Shown: one piece after another, positions 9,231 through 18,871 of the stretch
Position numbering within the stretch: the stretch's first letter is position 1
Layout of the letters: each line of letters starts with the position of its first letter
NCBI RefSeq assembly: GCF_002245895.1
Contig: NZ_NPJZ01000002.1
Coordinates: forward strand, 682,001 to 746,000
Reading direction: 5' to 3'
Source: Rhodococcus sp. OK302
Lineage (GTDB): Bacteria > Actinomycetota > Actinomycetes > Mycobacteriales > Mycobacteriaceae
DNA: 64,000 nt
Position numbers and translations under genes: made by a program
Notes under the pieces: model-generated
What the model saw: only the letters and a program-made list of their open reading frames with translations
Databases searched by the model: none
Told to the model about the DNA's origin: nothing

Positions 9231-9677
9231 TTACCGGGAAGGCGCGAAGAAATCTCTGGCCTCGTCGGTAGCGTCGTCAACCGCCGTGATAATCGCCGTA
9301 ACGGGTGGATGGTCGGTGCGTTCGGTGAAATGCGCCATGTTGCCGATACTGCGTTTCGGTTGCCGCTCACCACGGCTGAGATCGGCCGAGATCGGATGCG
9401 GTGCGCTGTCCGGTATTCGGAACTGTGGGGCTGTTACCGATTTATTGGTCGTTTCTATCGTTCTGCCGAATTCGTACGGCCGGCGTAACGCCCTCGTGGC
9501 GAGAAGTGTGCGCAGGATCGCGGCGGTGAGATCGAACTCGAACGCTTCTGGCAGGTCCTGGACAGTCGCTGCGGGCAGGGTGTCGAATGTTGCGCGGATT
9601 TGCTCGCGGATCAGCTCATGGCAGAAGATTCTGAACTTGTCATGTAGATCAGTATTCGGGCCATCCTGTTTGGCCAT
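9231..9677 (-). CDS. Hypothetical protein, 148 aa (third gene of a small array)
   Basis: Product not recognised. The protein starts MAKQDGPNTDLHDKFRIF and has a helical N-terminal half (HELIREQIRATFDTLPAATV, then FEFDLTAAILRTLLATRAL). The second half is more hydrophilic and less ordered, ending ATDEARDFFAPSR. The start is ATG at 9677, with AGGAG about nine bases upstream on the minus strand. It follows the 46-residue ORF at 9694-9834 by 16 bases. An open frame on the plus strand covers the same stretch; the minus-strand start signal and the tight spacing are why I favour this one. There is no membrane segment or signal peptide. Confidence 0.35.
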   Translation of the reverse strand: MAKQDGPNTDLHDKFRIFCHELIREQIRATFDTLPAATVQDLPEAFEFDLTAAILRTLLATRALRRPYEFGRTIETTNKSVTAPQFRIPDSAPHPISADLSRGERQPKRSIGNMAHFTERTDHPPVTAIITAVDDATDEARDFFAPSR

Positions 9678-9693
9678 CGCTGAGGCTCCTGCG

Positions 9694-9834
9694 TTATTTG
9701 AAGTAGTGGGTAGGGAATTCGACGTAGCCGACGACTTTTCCGTCAGGGTCGTCCGCGTGCCACTCGCAGACACCGTCATTCGGGACATCGTGCAATTCCA
9801 CTGGCACCGTGAACGGTCTGCGGTTACCGTACAT
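9694..9834 (-). CDS. Hypothetical small protein, 46 aa
   Basis: A short frame reading MYGNRRPFTVPVELHDVPND, then GVCEWHADDPDGKVVGY and ending VEFPTHYFK. The composition looks like a folded small protein (alternating hydrophobic and acidic residues, several prolines, one Cys and two or three His) rather than a random frame. It begins two bases after the stop of the 62-codon ORF upstream and ends 16 bases before the 148-residue ORF, so the three look co-transcribed. Function is unknown; a small protein of plasmid or phage origin is possible. Confidence 0.38.
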   Translation of the reverse strand: MYGNRRPFTVPVELHDVPNDGVCEWHADDPDGKVVGYVEFPTHYFK

Positions 9835-9836
9835 CG

Positions 9837-10025
9837 TCACGCCGAAAACGACACGCAGTTGGGTCTATTGGTGGGTGAATCGGCTTCGAGTGACTGGTGC
9901 AGACGCCGTCGGGATCCCGGTATCTGAGTTTTGATGCCTTGGCGCGTTCGCCATGGATGACGGCAAACGCGGCACTTGCCGGATGTTTCGTCGTTCCACG
10001 TGATATTGAAAGCGTGGCGATACAC
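9837..10025 (-). CDS. Hypothetical small protein, 62 aa, with a CxxC pair
   Basis: The frame begins at GTG 10025 and reads VYRHAFNITWNDETSGKC, then RVCRHPWRTRQGIKTQIPGS. It has a C-x-x-C pair within a basic stretch, as in small zinc-binding or nucleic-acid-binding proteins, but no family is recognised. The stop is two bases before the ATG of the 46-codon ORF. The start could lie slightly further upstream. Confidence rests on the tight three-ORF layout rather than on homology. Confidence 0.3.
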   Translation of the reverse strand: MYRHAFNITWNDETSGKCRVCRHPWRTRQGIKTQIPGSRRRLHQSLEADSPTNRPNCVSFSA

Positions 10026-10139
10026 TACGAAAAATCTCTTCGTGGCAGAGCCCTTCCCTGCTCGCTGACCTCGATGGAGTTGCTATCGAAGTTGGGAATG
10101 TCAACGACGGGGCGGGTTCTAGTCATCGTTGCAAACACT

Positions 10140-10305
10140 TGGTGCGGCTGAGAGGTTAGCAGGGACTCGAATAGTTCTGTCGGAGTGCAGTCTTGGAGAA
10201 TTCTGCCGGGTCTATGATTGAGTTCGTTCTGGACTGCCAGGAGATGCGGCGGGGAATGCACGCTCAGGTCGGTGCCCTTGGGGAAGTAGTCCAGCAGATC
10301 GTTGG
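10140..10305 (-). pseudogene. C-terminal remnant of an IS30-family transposase
   Basis: On the minus strand the frame reads YFPKGTDLSVHSPPHLLAVQ, then NELNHRPGRILQDCTPTELF. This is the extreme C-terminus of an IS30 transposase, cf. YFPKSTDLSVHGPEDLERVA of the intact copy at 6928. The N-terminal and catalytic parts are absent. It is a different lineage from the intact IS30 copy; a very similar scrap (YFPKGTDLSMHPLQYLLA) lies at about 48966-49030. Confidence 0.75.
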
Positions 10306-10394
10306 AGTTTTCGCTCGAGATTCCGGGACTGTCGTAACGTTTTGATCACCCTCGGGTGGCGGGTATGGCTCAGGTCTCCTTGCCGCGTTGGACG

Positions 10395-11833
<1,439 letters not shown>

Positions 11834-12345
11834 GCTGTGCTTCCTTCCGGGTTTTGGATGTCTCCATCAACGCCGCGGCAGAACATCTGGGAGGTGTGCG
11901 GCGCTCGACGGACCGGCGGGGTCAGAGTTGCCAGAGTCGTAGTAGTGCTGCCTGCAGACTGATGGAGACGATGCGGTGGCCGCTGTTGCGCCGTCAGGGC
12001 TGGAGTGATCGCTCACCGTGGCGCTGTCGAGGCACTGCTTCTCGGCCGGTTCCACCAGTTCCCCCGGACCGAACTGCTCCGGGACGCCTTGTGTTCGAAC
12101 TTCTAGAGTTTTGTCATCGGCTGCTCCTTCGGTCGCTGCGCGCCATGGCTCTTGAGGCGCAGCTGCCGGTGGTAACTGTGCGCTGTGAAGATCTTGCGCC
12201 TGATTCGTTGGAAATCTGGACCTCTTGTCACTGACCCTTGTGAGACCCAAGTCATCGGCATCCGATGCCGTCAATAATCACCTCGGGGATCAATGGAATG
12301 TTTGTTGCACAGGGGAATTCGCATTGTGGCAGGCAGGTCATGACC
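11834..12345. other. About 500 bases without a recognisable gene
   Basis: This stretch lies between the IS3 debris and the regulatory region of the kor operon. Frames on both strands are open, but none has a motif or start signal that I would defend. It may be further degraded transposon sequence. Confidence 0.4.
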
Positions 12346-12407
12346 GGTCACGAAGCCGTGACCGGTCAAGGCTTCGTGACCCGACGGAAGCCGTGACCCG
12401 ACGGAAG
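12346..12407. repeat. 12-bp inverted repeat joined to a 17-bp tandem direct repeat
   Basis: GGTCACGAAGCC (12346-12357) and its exact complement (12370-12381) are separated by 12 bases. The right arm runs into two tandem copies of GTGACCCGACGGAAG (12376-12390 and 12393-12407, period 17). The block lies 36 to 97 bases upstream of the -35 box of the kor operon. It could be a binding site for a second regulator or a plasmid-type iteron fragment; only the repeat structure itself is seen. Confidence 0.6.
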
Positions 12408-12442
12408 TCGATTTGTCGACCATGGACCAAGGGCGAAGGCTA

Positions 12443-12471
12443 TTGACCTTCCGATCGGAAGGCATTAGATT
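12443..12471 (+). promoter_or_regulatory. Promoter with palindromic operator, kor operon
   Basis: TTGACC (12443-12448) and TAGATT (12466-12471) are spaced by 17 bases. The perfect palindrome CCTTCCGATCGGAAGG (12447-12462) overlaps the -35 box and fills the spacer, so a bound repressor would block RNA polymerase. The same palindrome, in the same register, heads the P450 operon at 31760, and related sites lie at 21477 and 39895. The TetR gene at 19957, in this same operon, is the likely reader (inference). Confidence 0.72.
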
Positions 12472-12573
12472 TCACGGACAAGCCGACCCCAGTTCGCGCG
12501 CGGAATCCGATGACCGGAGCATCTTTGCGGCACGTCGTCGTTGGCAACTTGGAAACGAGGAGTGGTGACCCCT

Positions 12574-14421
12574 ATGGGCGTCAGTTCTATTGGCACCAAA
12601 CAACTATCGAGTGTCGTTATTCGGTTCGCCGGGGACTCTGGCGATGGCATGCAGCTGGCCGGCGACAGGTTCACCGGGGAGACGGCCTTCTTCGGAAATG
12701 ATCTGTCGACCAGGCGGGACATACCGGCTGAGATTCGCGCACCTGCGGGGACGCTGGCGGGGGTTTCCTCGTTCCAGTTGCACTTTGCGGACCACGAAGT
12801 TCAGACGGCTGGCGACGAGCCGGATGTTCTGGTGGCGATGAATCCAGCGGCGTTGAAGGCAAATCTAGGGGACCTTGCGGTCGGGGCTGAGATCATTGTC
12901 GACAGCGATCAGTTCAAGCGACGAAGTCTAAGAAAAGTCGGATACGAGTCCAATCCAATCGAAGATGGCTCGTTGGACAGCTATCGGTTGCACGCCGTTC
13001 CGTTGACCTCGATCACGCTCGAGGCTCTGCGCGGGTTCCCGATCAGCAACAAGGACGCCGAACGAGCGAAGAATATGTTCGCGCTCGGCCTGCTGTGCTG
13101 GATGTACGACCGTCCTACCTCGTCGACCATCGAGTACTTACGCCGTAGGTTCGGCAAACATGCGGAGATCGCCGACGCCAACATTGTGGCGTTCCGGGCC
13201 GGCTACGCGTTTGGTGACACGACCGAGATGTTCGCAACTCGGTACGAGGTGCGTCCCGCCCGCCTGCCGGAGGGTCGCTACCGCAACGTCTCTGGAAACC
13301 TCGCACTCTGTTATGGGCTCCTTGCCGGAACTGAGCAGGCAGGTATTCCGTTGTTCCTAGGGGCCTATCCCATCACGCCGGCGTCCGACCTGCTGCATGA
13401 ACTTGCCCATCACAAGGCGCGGGGGGTGCGTACCTTTCAGGCGGAGGACGAGATCGCGGGGATAGCGGCAGCGATCGGAGCCTCGTTCGGTGGACATCTC
13501 GGTGTGACCTCCACGAGCGGACCAGGTATGTCACTCAAGGCGGAGGCTCTCGGGTTGGCGGTTGCCCTGGAGTTGCCGCTGGTGGTGTGCAATGTTCAGA
13601 GGGCTGGTCCGTCGACGGGGATGCCGACCAAGACCGAGCAGGCGGACCTGATGCAGGCGATGTTCGGCCGCAACGGCGAATCGCCGGTCCCGGTCCTCGC
13701 TCCTCGCTCACCGTCGGACTGCTTCGATGTTGCGGTCGAGGCGGTGCGGATCGCGACGAAGTACCGCACGCCCGTCGTAATCCTCTCCGATGCCCATCTG
13801 GCAAACGGCTCGGAACCTTGGCGGTTGCCTAACCTGAATCACCTCCCTGACATGCAGGTTCGATTCGCTACCGAGCTGAACCACGGCGGCGAGTTCTGGC
13901 CGTACCTCAGGGATCTGGATACGCTGGCGAGGCCGTGGACAGTACCGGGGACGCCCGGCCTCGAACATCGGATAGGCGGCCTGGAAAAGCTCGACGGCCG
14001 GGGAACGATCTCCTCTGACCCGGACAATCACGAGACGATGGTGCGGGTCCGCGCAGCTAGGATCGCGGGCATCGCAGCGGATATGCAACCGTTGGAGATT
14101 GATGACCCGGGTAATCGTGCAGAGGTTCTCGTGCTTGGCTGGGGATCGACCTACGGTTCGATCGGCTCAGCCGTGCGCGCTGTTCGCGAACGCGGAGGAA
14201 ACGTTGCGCAAGCCCACCTGCGCCATCTGAACCCCTTCCCTGCCAACACCGCCGAGGTCCTGGGCCGGTACCGCACGGTTCTCATCCCCGAGCTCAATCT
14301 CGGTCAGCTCATCACGCTGATCAAGGCCTCCTTCGACGTCCACGCCGTCGGATACAACCGCGTCCGCGGCCTGCCGTTCACTTCGGTAGAGCTCGCCGGG
14401 CAGATCGAGGAACTGATCTGA
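12574..14421 (+). CDS. korA: 2-oxoacid:ferredoxin oxidoreductase, alpha subunit (gamma-alpha fusion)
   Basis: A 615-residue subunit of the two-subunit KorAB type. The N-terminal gamma domain starts VVIRFAGDSGDGMQLAGDRF (about 14-33). The alpha domain follows with YPITPASDLLHELAHH, the stretch FQAEDEIAGIAAAIGAS and the SxxGPGxSLK motif (TSTSGPGMSLKAEA). The C-terminal transketolase-like domain contains VLGWGSTYGS. The enzyme oxidatively decarboxylates a 2-oxoacid to an acyl-CoA and reduces ferredoxin. ATG 12574 is chosen because CGAGGAG lies 11 bases upstream; an in-frame TTG at 12541 and GTG at 12562 fit less well. The beta subunit follows after one base. A gene 9 kb downstream encodes a 7Fe ferredoxin that could be its electron partner. 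Confidence 0.9.
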   Translation: MGVSSIGTKQLSSVVIRFAGDSGDGMQLAGDRFTGETAFFGNDLSTRRDIPAEIRAPAGTLAGVSSFQLHFADHEVQTAGDEPDVLVAMNPAALKANLGDLAVGAEIIVDSDQFKRRSLRKVGYESNPIEDGSLDSYRLHAVPLTSITLEALRGFPISNKDAERAKNMFALGLLCWMYDRPTSSTIEYLRRRFGKHAEIADANIVAFRAGYAFGDTTEMFATRYEVRPARLPEGRYRNVSGNLALCYGLLAGTEQAGIPLFLGAYPITPASDLLHELAHHKARGVRTFQAEDEIAGIAAAIGASFGGHLGVTSTSGPGMSLKAEALGLAVALELPLVVCNVQRAGPSTGMPTKTEQADLMQAMFGRNGESPVPVLAPRSPSDCFDVAVEAVRIATKYRTPVVILSDAHLANGSEPWRLPNLNHLPDMQVRFATELNHGGEFWPYLRDLDTLARPWTVPGTPGLEHRIGGLEKLDGRGTISSDPDNHETMVRVRAARIAGIAADMQPLEIDDPGNRAEVLVLGWGSTYGSIGSAVRAVRERGGNVAQAHLRHLNPFPANTAEVLGRYRTVLIPELNLGQLITLIKASFDVHAVGYNRVRGLPFTSVELAGQIEELI

Positions 14422-14422
14422 C

Positions 14423-15505
14423 ATGTTTGACAATCCTGTACCCGCCCTGCCCCCGACGTCCGGGCTGAGCTTGGTTGCTGCCTCCACCACGACACTGACG
14501 CCAGGGGACTTCAAGACCGACCAGGAAGCGCGTTGGTGTCCCGGGTGTGGGGACTACGCGATCCTTGCTGCTGTTCAAGGCTTGCTGCCCGAGCTCGGAC
14601 TTGCCCGCGAAAACATGGTCTTCATCTCGGGGATCGGTTGCTCGTCGCGATTCCCGCACTACCTCAACACCTACGGCATGCACTCCATCCATGGCCGCGC
14701 GCCGTCTATCGCCACGGGACTGGCAGTATCGCGTCCGGATCTGTCTGTGTGGGTCGTCACCGGTGACGGCGATGCCCTTTCTATTGGTGGCAACCATCTT
14801 GTCCACACACTTCGGCGGAACGTGAATTTGAAGATCCTGCTCTTCAACAACCAGATATACGGTCTGACCAAAGGTCAATACTCGCCCACGAGCGAGGCAG
14901 GAAAGGTCACCAAGTCAACGCCCACGGGTTCGGTCGACCGACCGCTGAACCCAATCTCGCTCGCGTTGGGCGCGGAGGCGACCTTCGTCGCACGGACGAT
15001 CGACTCTGACCGACAACACCTCACTAGTGTGCTCCGGGCCGCCGCACAGCACCGTGGAACAGCCCTGGTCGAGATCCTGCAGAACTGCAACATCTTCAAT
15101 GACGGCGCCTTCGACCTGCTGAAGGATCCCGACACCAGGGGGGACGCCACCGTCCGATTGGAACACGGCGAACCGATGATCTTCGGGACGACGACGAGAA
15201 AGGGCCTACTAGTCAACCCGCGAGGCGGCCTGGAGATCGTGACGCTCGACGGCGTGGAATCAGCTTCCGTGTTGGTTCACGATGTCCACGAACAAGATTC
15301 GTCGCTGGCCTTCATGCTCTCGCGTCTCGGCGACCGACCGGACGGAGTCACTCCGCTCGGCGTCTTCCGTGATGTCGCCCGCCCCACCTATGACGATCTG
15401 GTCAACGAACAGATTGCCGAGGCACGGGCGCACGGCTGCGCACCCGACCTGTCTACGGTCATCGCGGGAAGCGATACCTGGCTGGTGGGTCAGCAGCACA
15501 CGTAG
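14423..15505 (+). CDS. korB: 2-oxoacid:ferredoxin oxidoreductase, beta subunit
   Basis: A 360-residue thiamine-diphosphate subunit. The cluster motif RWCPGCGDYAI provides C39 and C42, a third cysteine is in GIGCSSRFPHY (C73), and LQNCNIF near 218 offers a fourth, as expected for the [4Fe-4S] cluster of KorB proteins. GDGDALSIGGNH (114-125) is the TPP/Mg motif. It works with KorA in coenzyme A-dependent oxidative decarboxylation of a 2-oxoacid. The substrate could be 2-oxoglutarate or a pathway-specific 2-oxoacid; its place at the head of a catabolic operon favours the second (inference). Confidence 0.9.
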   Translation: MFDNPVPALPPTSGLSLVAASTTTLTPGDFKTDQEARWCPGCGDYAILAAVQGLLPELGLARENMVFISGIGCSSRFPHYLNTYGMHSIHGRAPSIATGLAVSRPDLSVWVVTGDGDALSIGGNHLVHTLRRNVNLKILLFNNQIYGLTKGQYSPTSEAGKVTKSTPTGSVDRPLNPISLALGAEATFVARTIDSDRQHLTSVLRAAAQHRGTALVEILQNCNIFNDGAFDLLKDPDTRGDATVRLEHGEPMIFGTTTRKGLLVNPRGGLEIVTLDGVESASVLVHDVHEQDSSLAFMLSRLGDRPDGVTPLGVFRDVARPTYDDLVNEQIAEARAHGCAPDLSTVIAGSDTWLVGQQHT

Positions 15506-15558
15506 GTCACGGACTCAGGTGCATCACATATTTGTAGGAACCAACTAAGGAGAAAAAA

Positions 15559-16419
15559 TTGATCATCAATCAGGTAGGAGTCGTGGGTGGTGGCCTCATG
15601 GGAACAGGCATCGCGCGCGTCTGCGCGCTCGCGGGGGCCGACGTCATCGTCTGCGAGGCAGACCTCGTCAGGGCGGAGGCGGCACGGGTGAGGACCGCGA
15701 GCTCGCTCCGCCGCGCAGTGGCAGCAGGCAAGATCACCGACGCCGACTGCGCAGGTGCGCTAGCCCGGCTCAGCTTCACGGACAGGCTCGACGAGCTGGG
15801 TGACCGCGAGCTGGTCATCGAGGCCATTGTCGAGGACGAGGCGGTGAAGTCCGAATTGTTCGCCGCGCTCGACAAGGCGGTGGCCAGCCCCACTGCCGTT
15901 CTTGCCTCCAATACTTCATCCATCTCGATCACCAAGTTGGCCGCGGCGACCACGCGCCCTGAACGTGTTGTCGGCCTGCACTTTTTCAACCCGGTGCCTG
16001 CTCTGCGGCTCGTCGAGCTCGTGCCGACGCTGCATACGGACGCCGCGACGATCGACCGAATCGAGCGATTCGCGCGTGAGGACCTACAGAAGCTCGTAAT
16101 CCGTTCTCAGGACAGAGCCGGGTTCGTGGTGAACGCGCTGCTCACGCCGTACCTGCTGTCCGCCGTGCGGATGCTGGAGGCGGGTTTCGCCTCCGCGGTG
16201 GACATCGACCGGGGCATGGTCGAGGGCTGCGCCCATCCCATCGGTCCCCTGTCGCTCGCGGACTTCGTCGGCCTCGACATCCTGCTCGCGGCCTCGAACT
16301 CGATGTACGAGGAGTTCAGGGACCCCCAGTTTGCTCCTCCTCCGCTGCTGCTTCGCATGGTCGAGTCCGGGCTCCTCGGAGAAAAGACCGGACGCGGCTT
16401 CTTCACGTACTCGCGATGA
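15559..16419 (+). CDS. 3-hydroxyacyl-CoA dehydrogenase (3-hydroxybutyryl-CoA type)
   Basis: A 286-residue single-function dehydrogenase, the normal length for the Hbd/PaaH family. The NAD-binding motif VGVVGGGLMGTGIARVCALA is at the N-terminus, the conserved NTSSI is mid-protein, GLHFFNPVP carries the catalytic His, and the C-terminal helical domain contains HPIGPLSLADFVGLD. It oxidises an (S)-3-hydroxyacyl-CoA to the 3-oxoacyl-CoA with NAD. The start is TTG 15559, with AAGGAG about five bases upstream. It lies between korB and the acyl-CoA ligase, so CoA-bound pathway intermediates are handled in this operon. Confidence 0.9.
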   Translation: MIINQVGVVGGGLMGTGIARVCALAGADVIVCEADLVRAEAARVRTASSLRRAVAAGKITDADCAGALARLSFTDRLDELGDRELVIEAIVEDEAVKSELFAALDKAVASPTAVLASNTSSISITKLAAATTRPERVVGLHFFNPVPALRLVELVPTLHTDAATIDRIERFAREDLQKLVIRSQDRAGFVVNALLTPYLLSAVRMLEAGFASAVDIDRGMVEGCAHPIGPLSLADFVGLDILLAASNSMYEEFRDPQFAPPPLLLRMVESGLLGEKTGRGFFTYSR

Positions 16420-16439
16420 CCGGACCCGAAGGAGATCCC

Positions 16440-18059
16440 ATGCCCGCAATCAATATCGGCACCGGTCTGACGGTGGCCCCGACGGTGAGGTGGTCGCTGT
16501 CCGATACGCCTCATGCGGGCACCGCTGTCACGGTTGCCCCCAACCTGATGTGGTCGTTGCGCCGAGCCGCCGGGCTGCATGGCGAGTCGGTCTCGGTGGT
16601 CGATGGCAATACCAGGGTCAGCTACCCCGAGCTGCTGTCCTGGTGCGATCGCTTGGCGTCGGGATTGGCTCGGCGCGGGGCTGCGCGAGGGGACAGGATC
16701 GCGATCCTCGGGGCCAACAGTGCTGAGTATCTTGCCGCCTATTTCGGGGTGCCAGCAGCTGGCTACGTCCTGGTCCCACTGAATGCGCGGCTCGCGGATG
16801 CGGAACTGCTGCAGTTGGTGCAGGACTGCGAACCGGCGATCCTGGTCGCGGACGAGGTGCAACAGCAGCGCGCGGAAGCACTCACCCGGTCCGTCGGTAC
16901 CGGTGTGGTCACCTTCGGACAATTGCTCGCCGAACCGGCCGAGGCAACCGTCGCGGGTCGCGATGCGGAGGTGAGCTCGACCGATCTGGCAGCGATTTTC
17001 TACACCGGCGGCACAACCGGACGAGCCAAGGGCGCCATGCTCACCCACGGCAACCTCGCCGCGAACGCGCTGCATATGATCGCGGGACTGGGGTACGCGG
17101 CCGACGACGTCTATCTGCACTGCTCGCCGATGTTTCATCTCGGCGACGGGATGTCGACCTACCCGATCACCTGGGCGGGAGGACGGCACGTGGTGATTCC
17201 GCGTTTCGATCCGAAGTCCGTGGTCGACGCCATCGAGACCGAACGGGTCACCTGCACATTTCTGGTCCCGACCATGCTCACCCTGTTGCTCGAGTATCTC
17301 GACCAGATGGACATAGAACCCGACCTCTCGGCACTGCGGCTCGTGGTGCACGGGGGTGCACCCATCTCGCCGACGCTCCTAGATCGGGCCATCGCCCGAC
17401 TCGGCTGCTCATTCACTCAGTCGTATGGCATGACCGAGGCAGGCCCGATTCTGAGCTTCCTACCGAATGAAGACCGTCTGCTGGGCAGTGAGGTTCTCCG
17501 CTCCGCCGGCCGACCGGTCATCGGAGTCGAGGTGCGGGTGGTTCGACCCGACGGCACGGACTGTGAGATCGGCGAGATCGGCGAAATCGTCGGCCGCGGA
17601 CCAAACTTCGCCGTCGGTTACTGGCGGCAGCCCGAGGTCACCCGTCAAAGATTCCGTGACGGCTGGTACTGGTCCGGCGACTTGGCGTATCGCGACGAGA
17701 GCTTCTACCTCTACATCGTGGGGCGGGCGGGGGAGGCCATCATCAGTGGCGGAGAAAATGTCTACGCAGCTGAGGTGGAGGCCGCGCTCACCAAGCACCT
17801 CGACGTCGTCGAGGCCTCTGTCTTCGCCGTTCCGTCAGCGCACTGGGGCGAGCAAGTACACGCCGCCGTCGTGTTGCGCGGGGAAGCAGACATGACCGAG
17901 GCAGACCTCGATCGGCACTGTCGCGATCTGATTGCCGGCTACAAGACACCGCGCTCGTATGAATTTCATGCGCAGCTGCCCCGTACCGGGCCAGGCAAGA
18001 TCGACAAATTGGCTCTGCGTCGCCCGCACTGGGCAGCTCACGAAAGGGATGTGTCATGA
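16440..18059 (+). CDS. Acyl-CoA synthetase (AMP-forming)
   Basis: A 539-residue ANL-superfamily ligase. The P-loop-like motif FYTGGTTGRAKGAM is at 187-200, the adenylate motif YGMTEAGP follows, then WYWSGDLAY and the hinge AGEAIISGGENVY. The C-terminal catalytic lysine is in RTGPGKIDKLALR. It would load a free acid onto CoA at the start of the pathway. ATG 16440 is preferred to the in-frame ATG 16416 because AAGGAG ends five bases before it; the longer form would overlap the preceding stop. Its stop overlaps the ATG of the next SDR gene. Substrate class cannot be assigned from sequence alone. Confidence 0.88.
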   Translation: MPAINIGTGLTVAPTVRWSLSDTPHAGTAVTVAPNLMWSLRRAAGLHGESVSVVDGNTRVSYPELLSWCDRLASGLARRGAARGDRIAILGANSAEYLAAYFGVPAAGYVLVPLNARLADAELLQLVQDCEPAILVADEVQQQRAEALTRSVGTGVVTFGQLLAEPAEATVAGRDAEVSSTDLAAIFYTGGTTGRAKGAMLTHGNLAANALHMIAGLGYAADDVYLHCSPMFHLGDGMSTYPITWAGGRHVVIPRFDPKSVVDAIETERVTCTFLVPTMLTLLLEYLDQMDIEPDLSALRLVVHGGAPISPTLLDRAIARLGCSFTQSYGMTEAGPILSFLPNEDRLLGSEVLRSAGRPVIGVEVRVVRPDGTDCEIGEIGEIVGRGPNFAVGYWRQPEVTRQRFRDGWYWSGDLAYRDESFYLYIVGRAGEAIISGGENVYAAEVEAALTKHLDVVEASVFAVPSAHWGEQVHAAVVLRGEADMTEADLDRHCRDLIAGYKTPRSYEFHAQLPRTGPGKIDKLALRRPHWAAHERDVS

Positions 18060-18829
18060 CCAGATCGAACAATGGGAAGGAAGGGGTCGCACTTGTCACC
18101 GGCGCCTCGCGCGGAATCGGTGCCGCATCCGCGTTACGCCTTGCAGCACAGGGTTACAGCGTCGCGGTGAATTTCGCCAGGTCGAAGTCCGACGCCGATG
18201 CGGTCGTGAAGCAGATTATTGCGAATGGCGGCACGGCGGTCGCGATTCAGGCGGATATCTCGGTGGAGGGAGCGGGGGAGGAGCTCGTCCGCGAAACCGA
18301 CCGTCGGCTGGGGCCGCCGCTGGTCGTGGTCAACAACGCTGGGGTCCAGCGCTCTCGGGCGATGATCAAACAGAGCCTGGAAGAGTTTGACCAGATGCTG
18401 TCCACCAACATCCGCGGCACCTGGTCGGTGACTCGGGCCGCCTTGCCATACATGTACGACGCCAGCTGGGGTCGTGTGGTCTTCATCAGTTCGGTACTGG
18501 GAGCGACCGGCGGCCCGGGTGACAGTGGATATGGCGCCTCGAAGGCCGCGTTGCTGGCTATGTCGAAGAGCTTGGCGTTCGAGGTCTCGCGGCGCAACAT
18601 CACATCCAACGCGGTGCTGCCGGGAACGATCCTCACGGACATCGTCAGTGACGTCGATCCGGACGTGCTCGAGGCCAACATCGCGTCAATTGCGTCACGC
18701 CGCGGTGGAGAACCCGAAGAAGTTGCCGCCGTCGTCGGGTTCCTCTGCTCGGATGACGCCTCCTACGTGAGCGGTGCGGAAATTGTGGTTCACGGCGGCG
18801 GCTGGGTCAACCTGCCCCCAACAAAATGA
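18056..18829 (+). CDS. Short-chain dehydrogenase (FabG-like)
   Basis: A 257-residue classical SDR with TGASRGIG (15-22), NNAG, a serine in FISSVLG and YGASKAALLAMSKSLA holding the catalytic Tyr and Lys. The C-terminus ends GAEIVVHGGGW, like 3-oxoacyl reductases. It could reduce or oxidise a ring or side-chain hydroxyl/keto group on a CoA ester. ATGA overlap with the ligase gene shows coupled translation. The 42-base gap to the next gene holds a ribosome binding site but no terminator. Confidence 0.82.
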   Translation: MTRSNNGKEGVALVTGASRGIGAASALRLAAQGYSVAVNFARSKSDADAVVKQIIANGGTAVAIQADISVEGAGEELVRETDRRLGPPLVVVNNAGVQRSRAMIKQSLEEFDQMLSTNIRGTWSVTRAALPYMYDASWGRVVFISSVLGATGGPGDSGYGASKAALLAMSKSLAFEVSRRNITSNAVLPGTILTDIVSDVDPDVLEANIASIASRRGGEPEEVAAVVGFLCSDDASYVSGAEIVVHGGGWVNLPPTK

Positions 18830-18871
18830 ACTGTGTGGCAGTGATATTCGAACAGCGGAGGTAAGAGAGCA

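Noticed and set aside
9157..9927. A 256-codon plus-strand frame over the three small ORFs
   Set aside because: No start signal or domain; the minus-strand set has tight spacing and an AGGAG site. This choice is not certain.
16107..17351. A 414-codon minus-strand frame over the ligase gene
   Set aside because: It is antisense to a clear acyl-CoA synthetase with all motifs; typical high-GC shadow frame.
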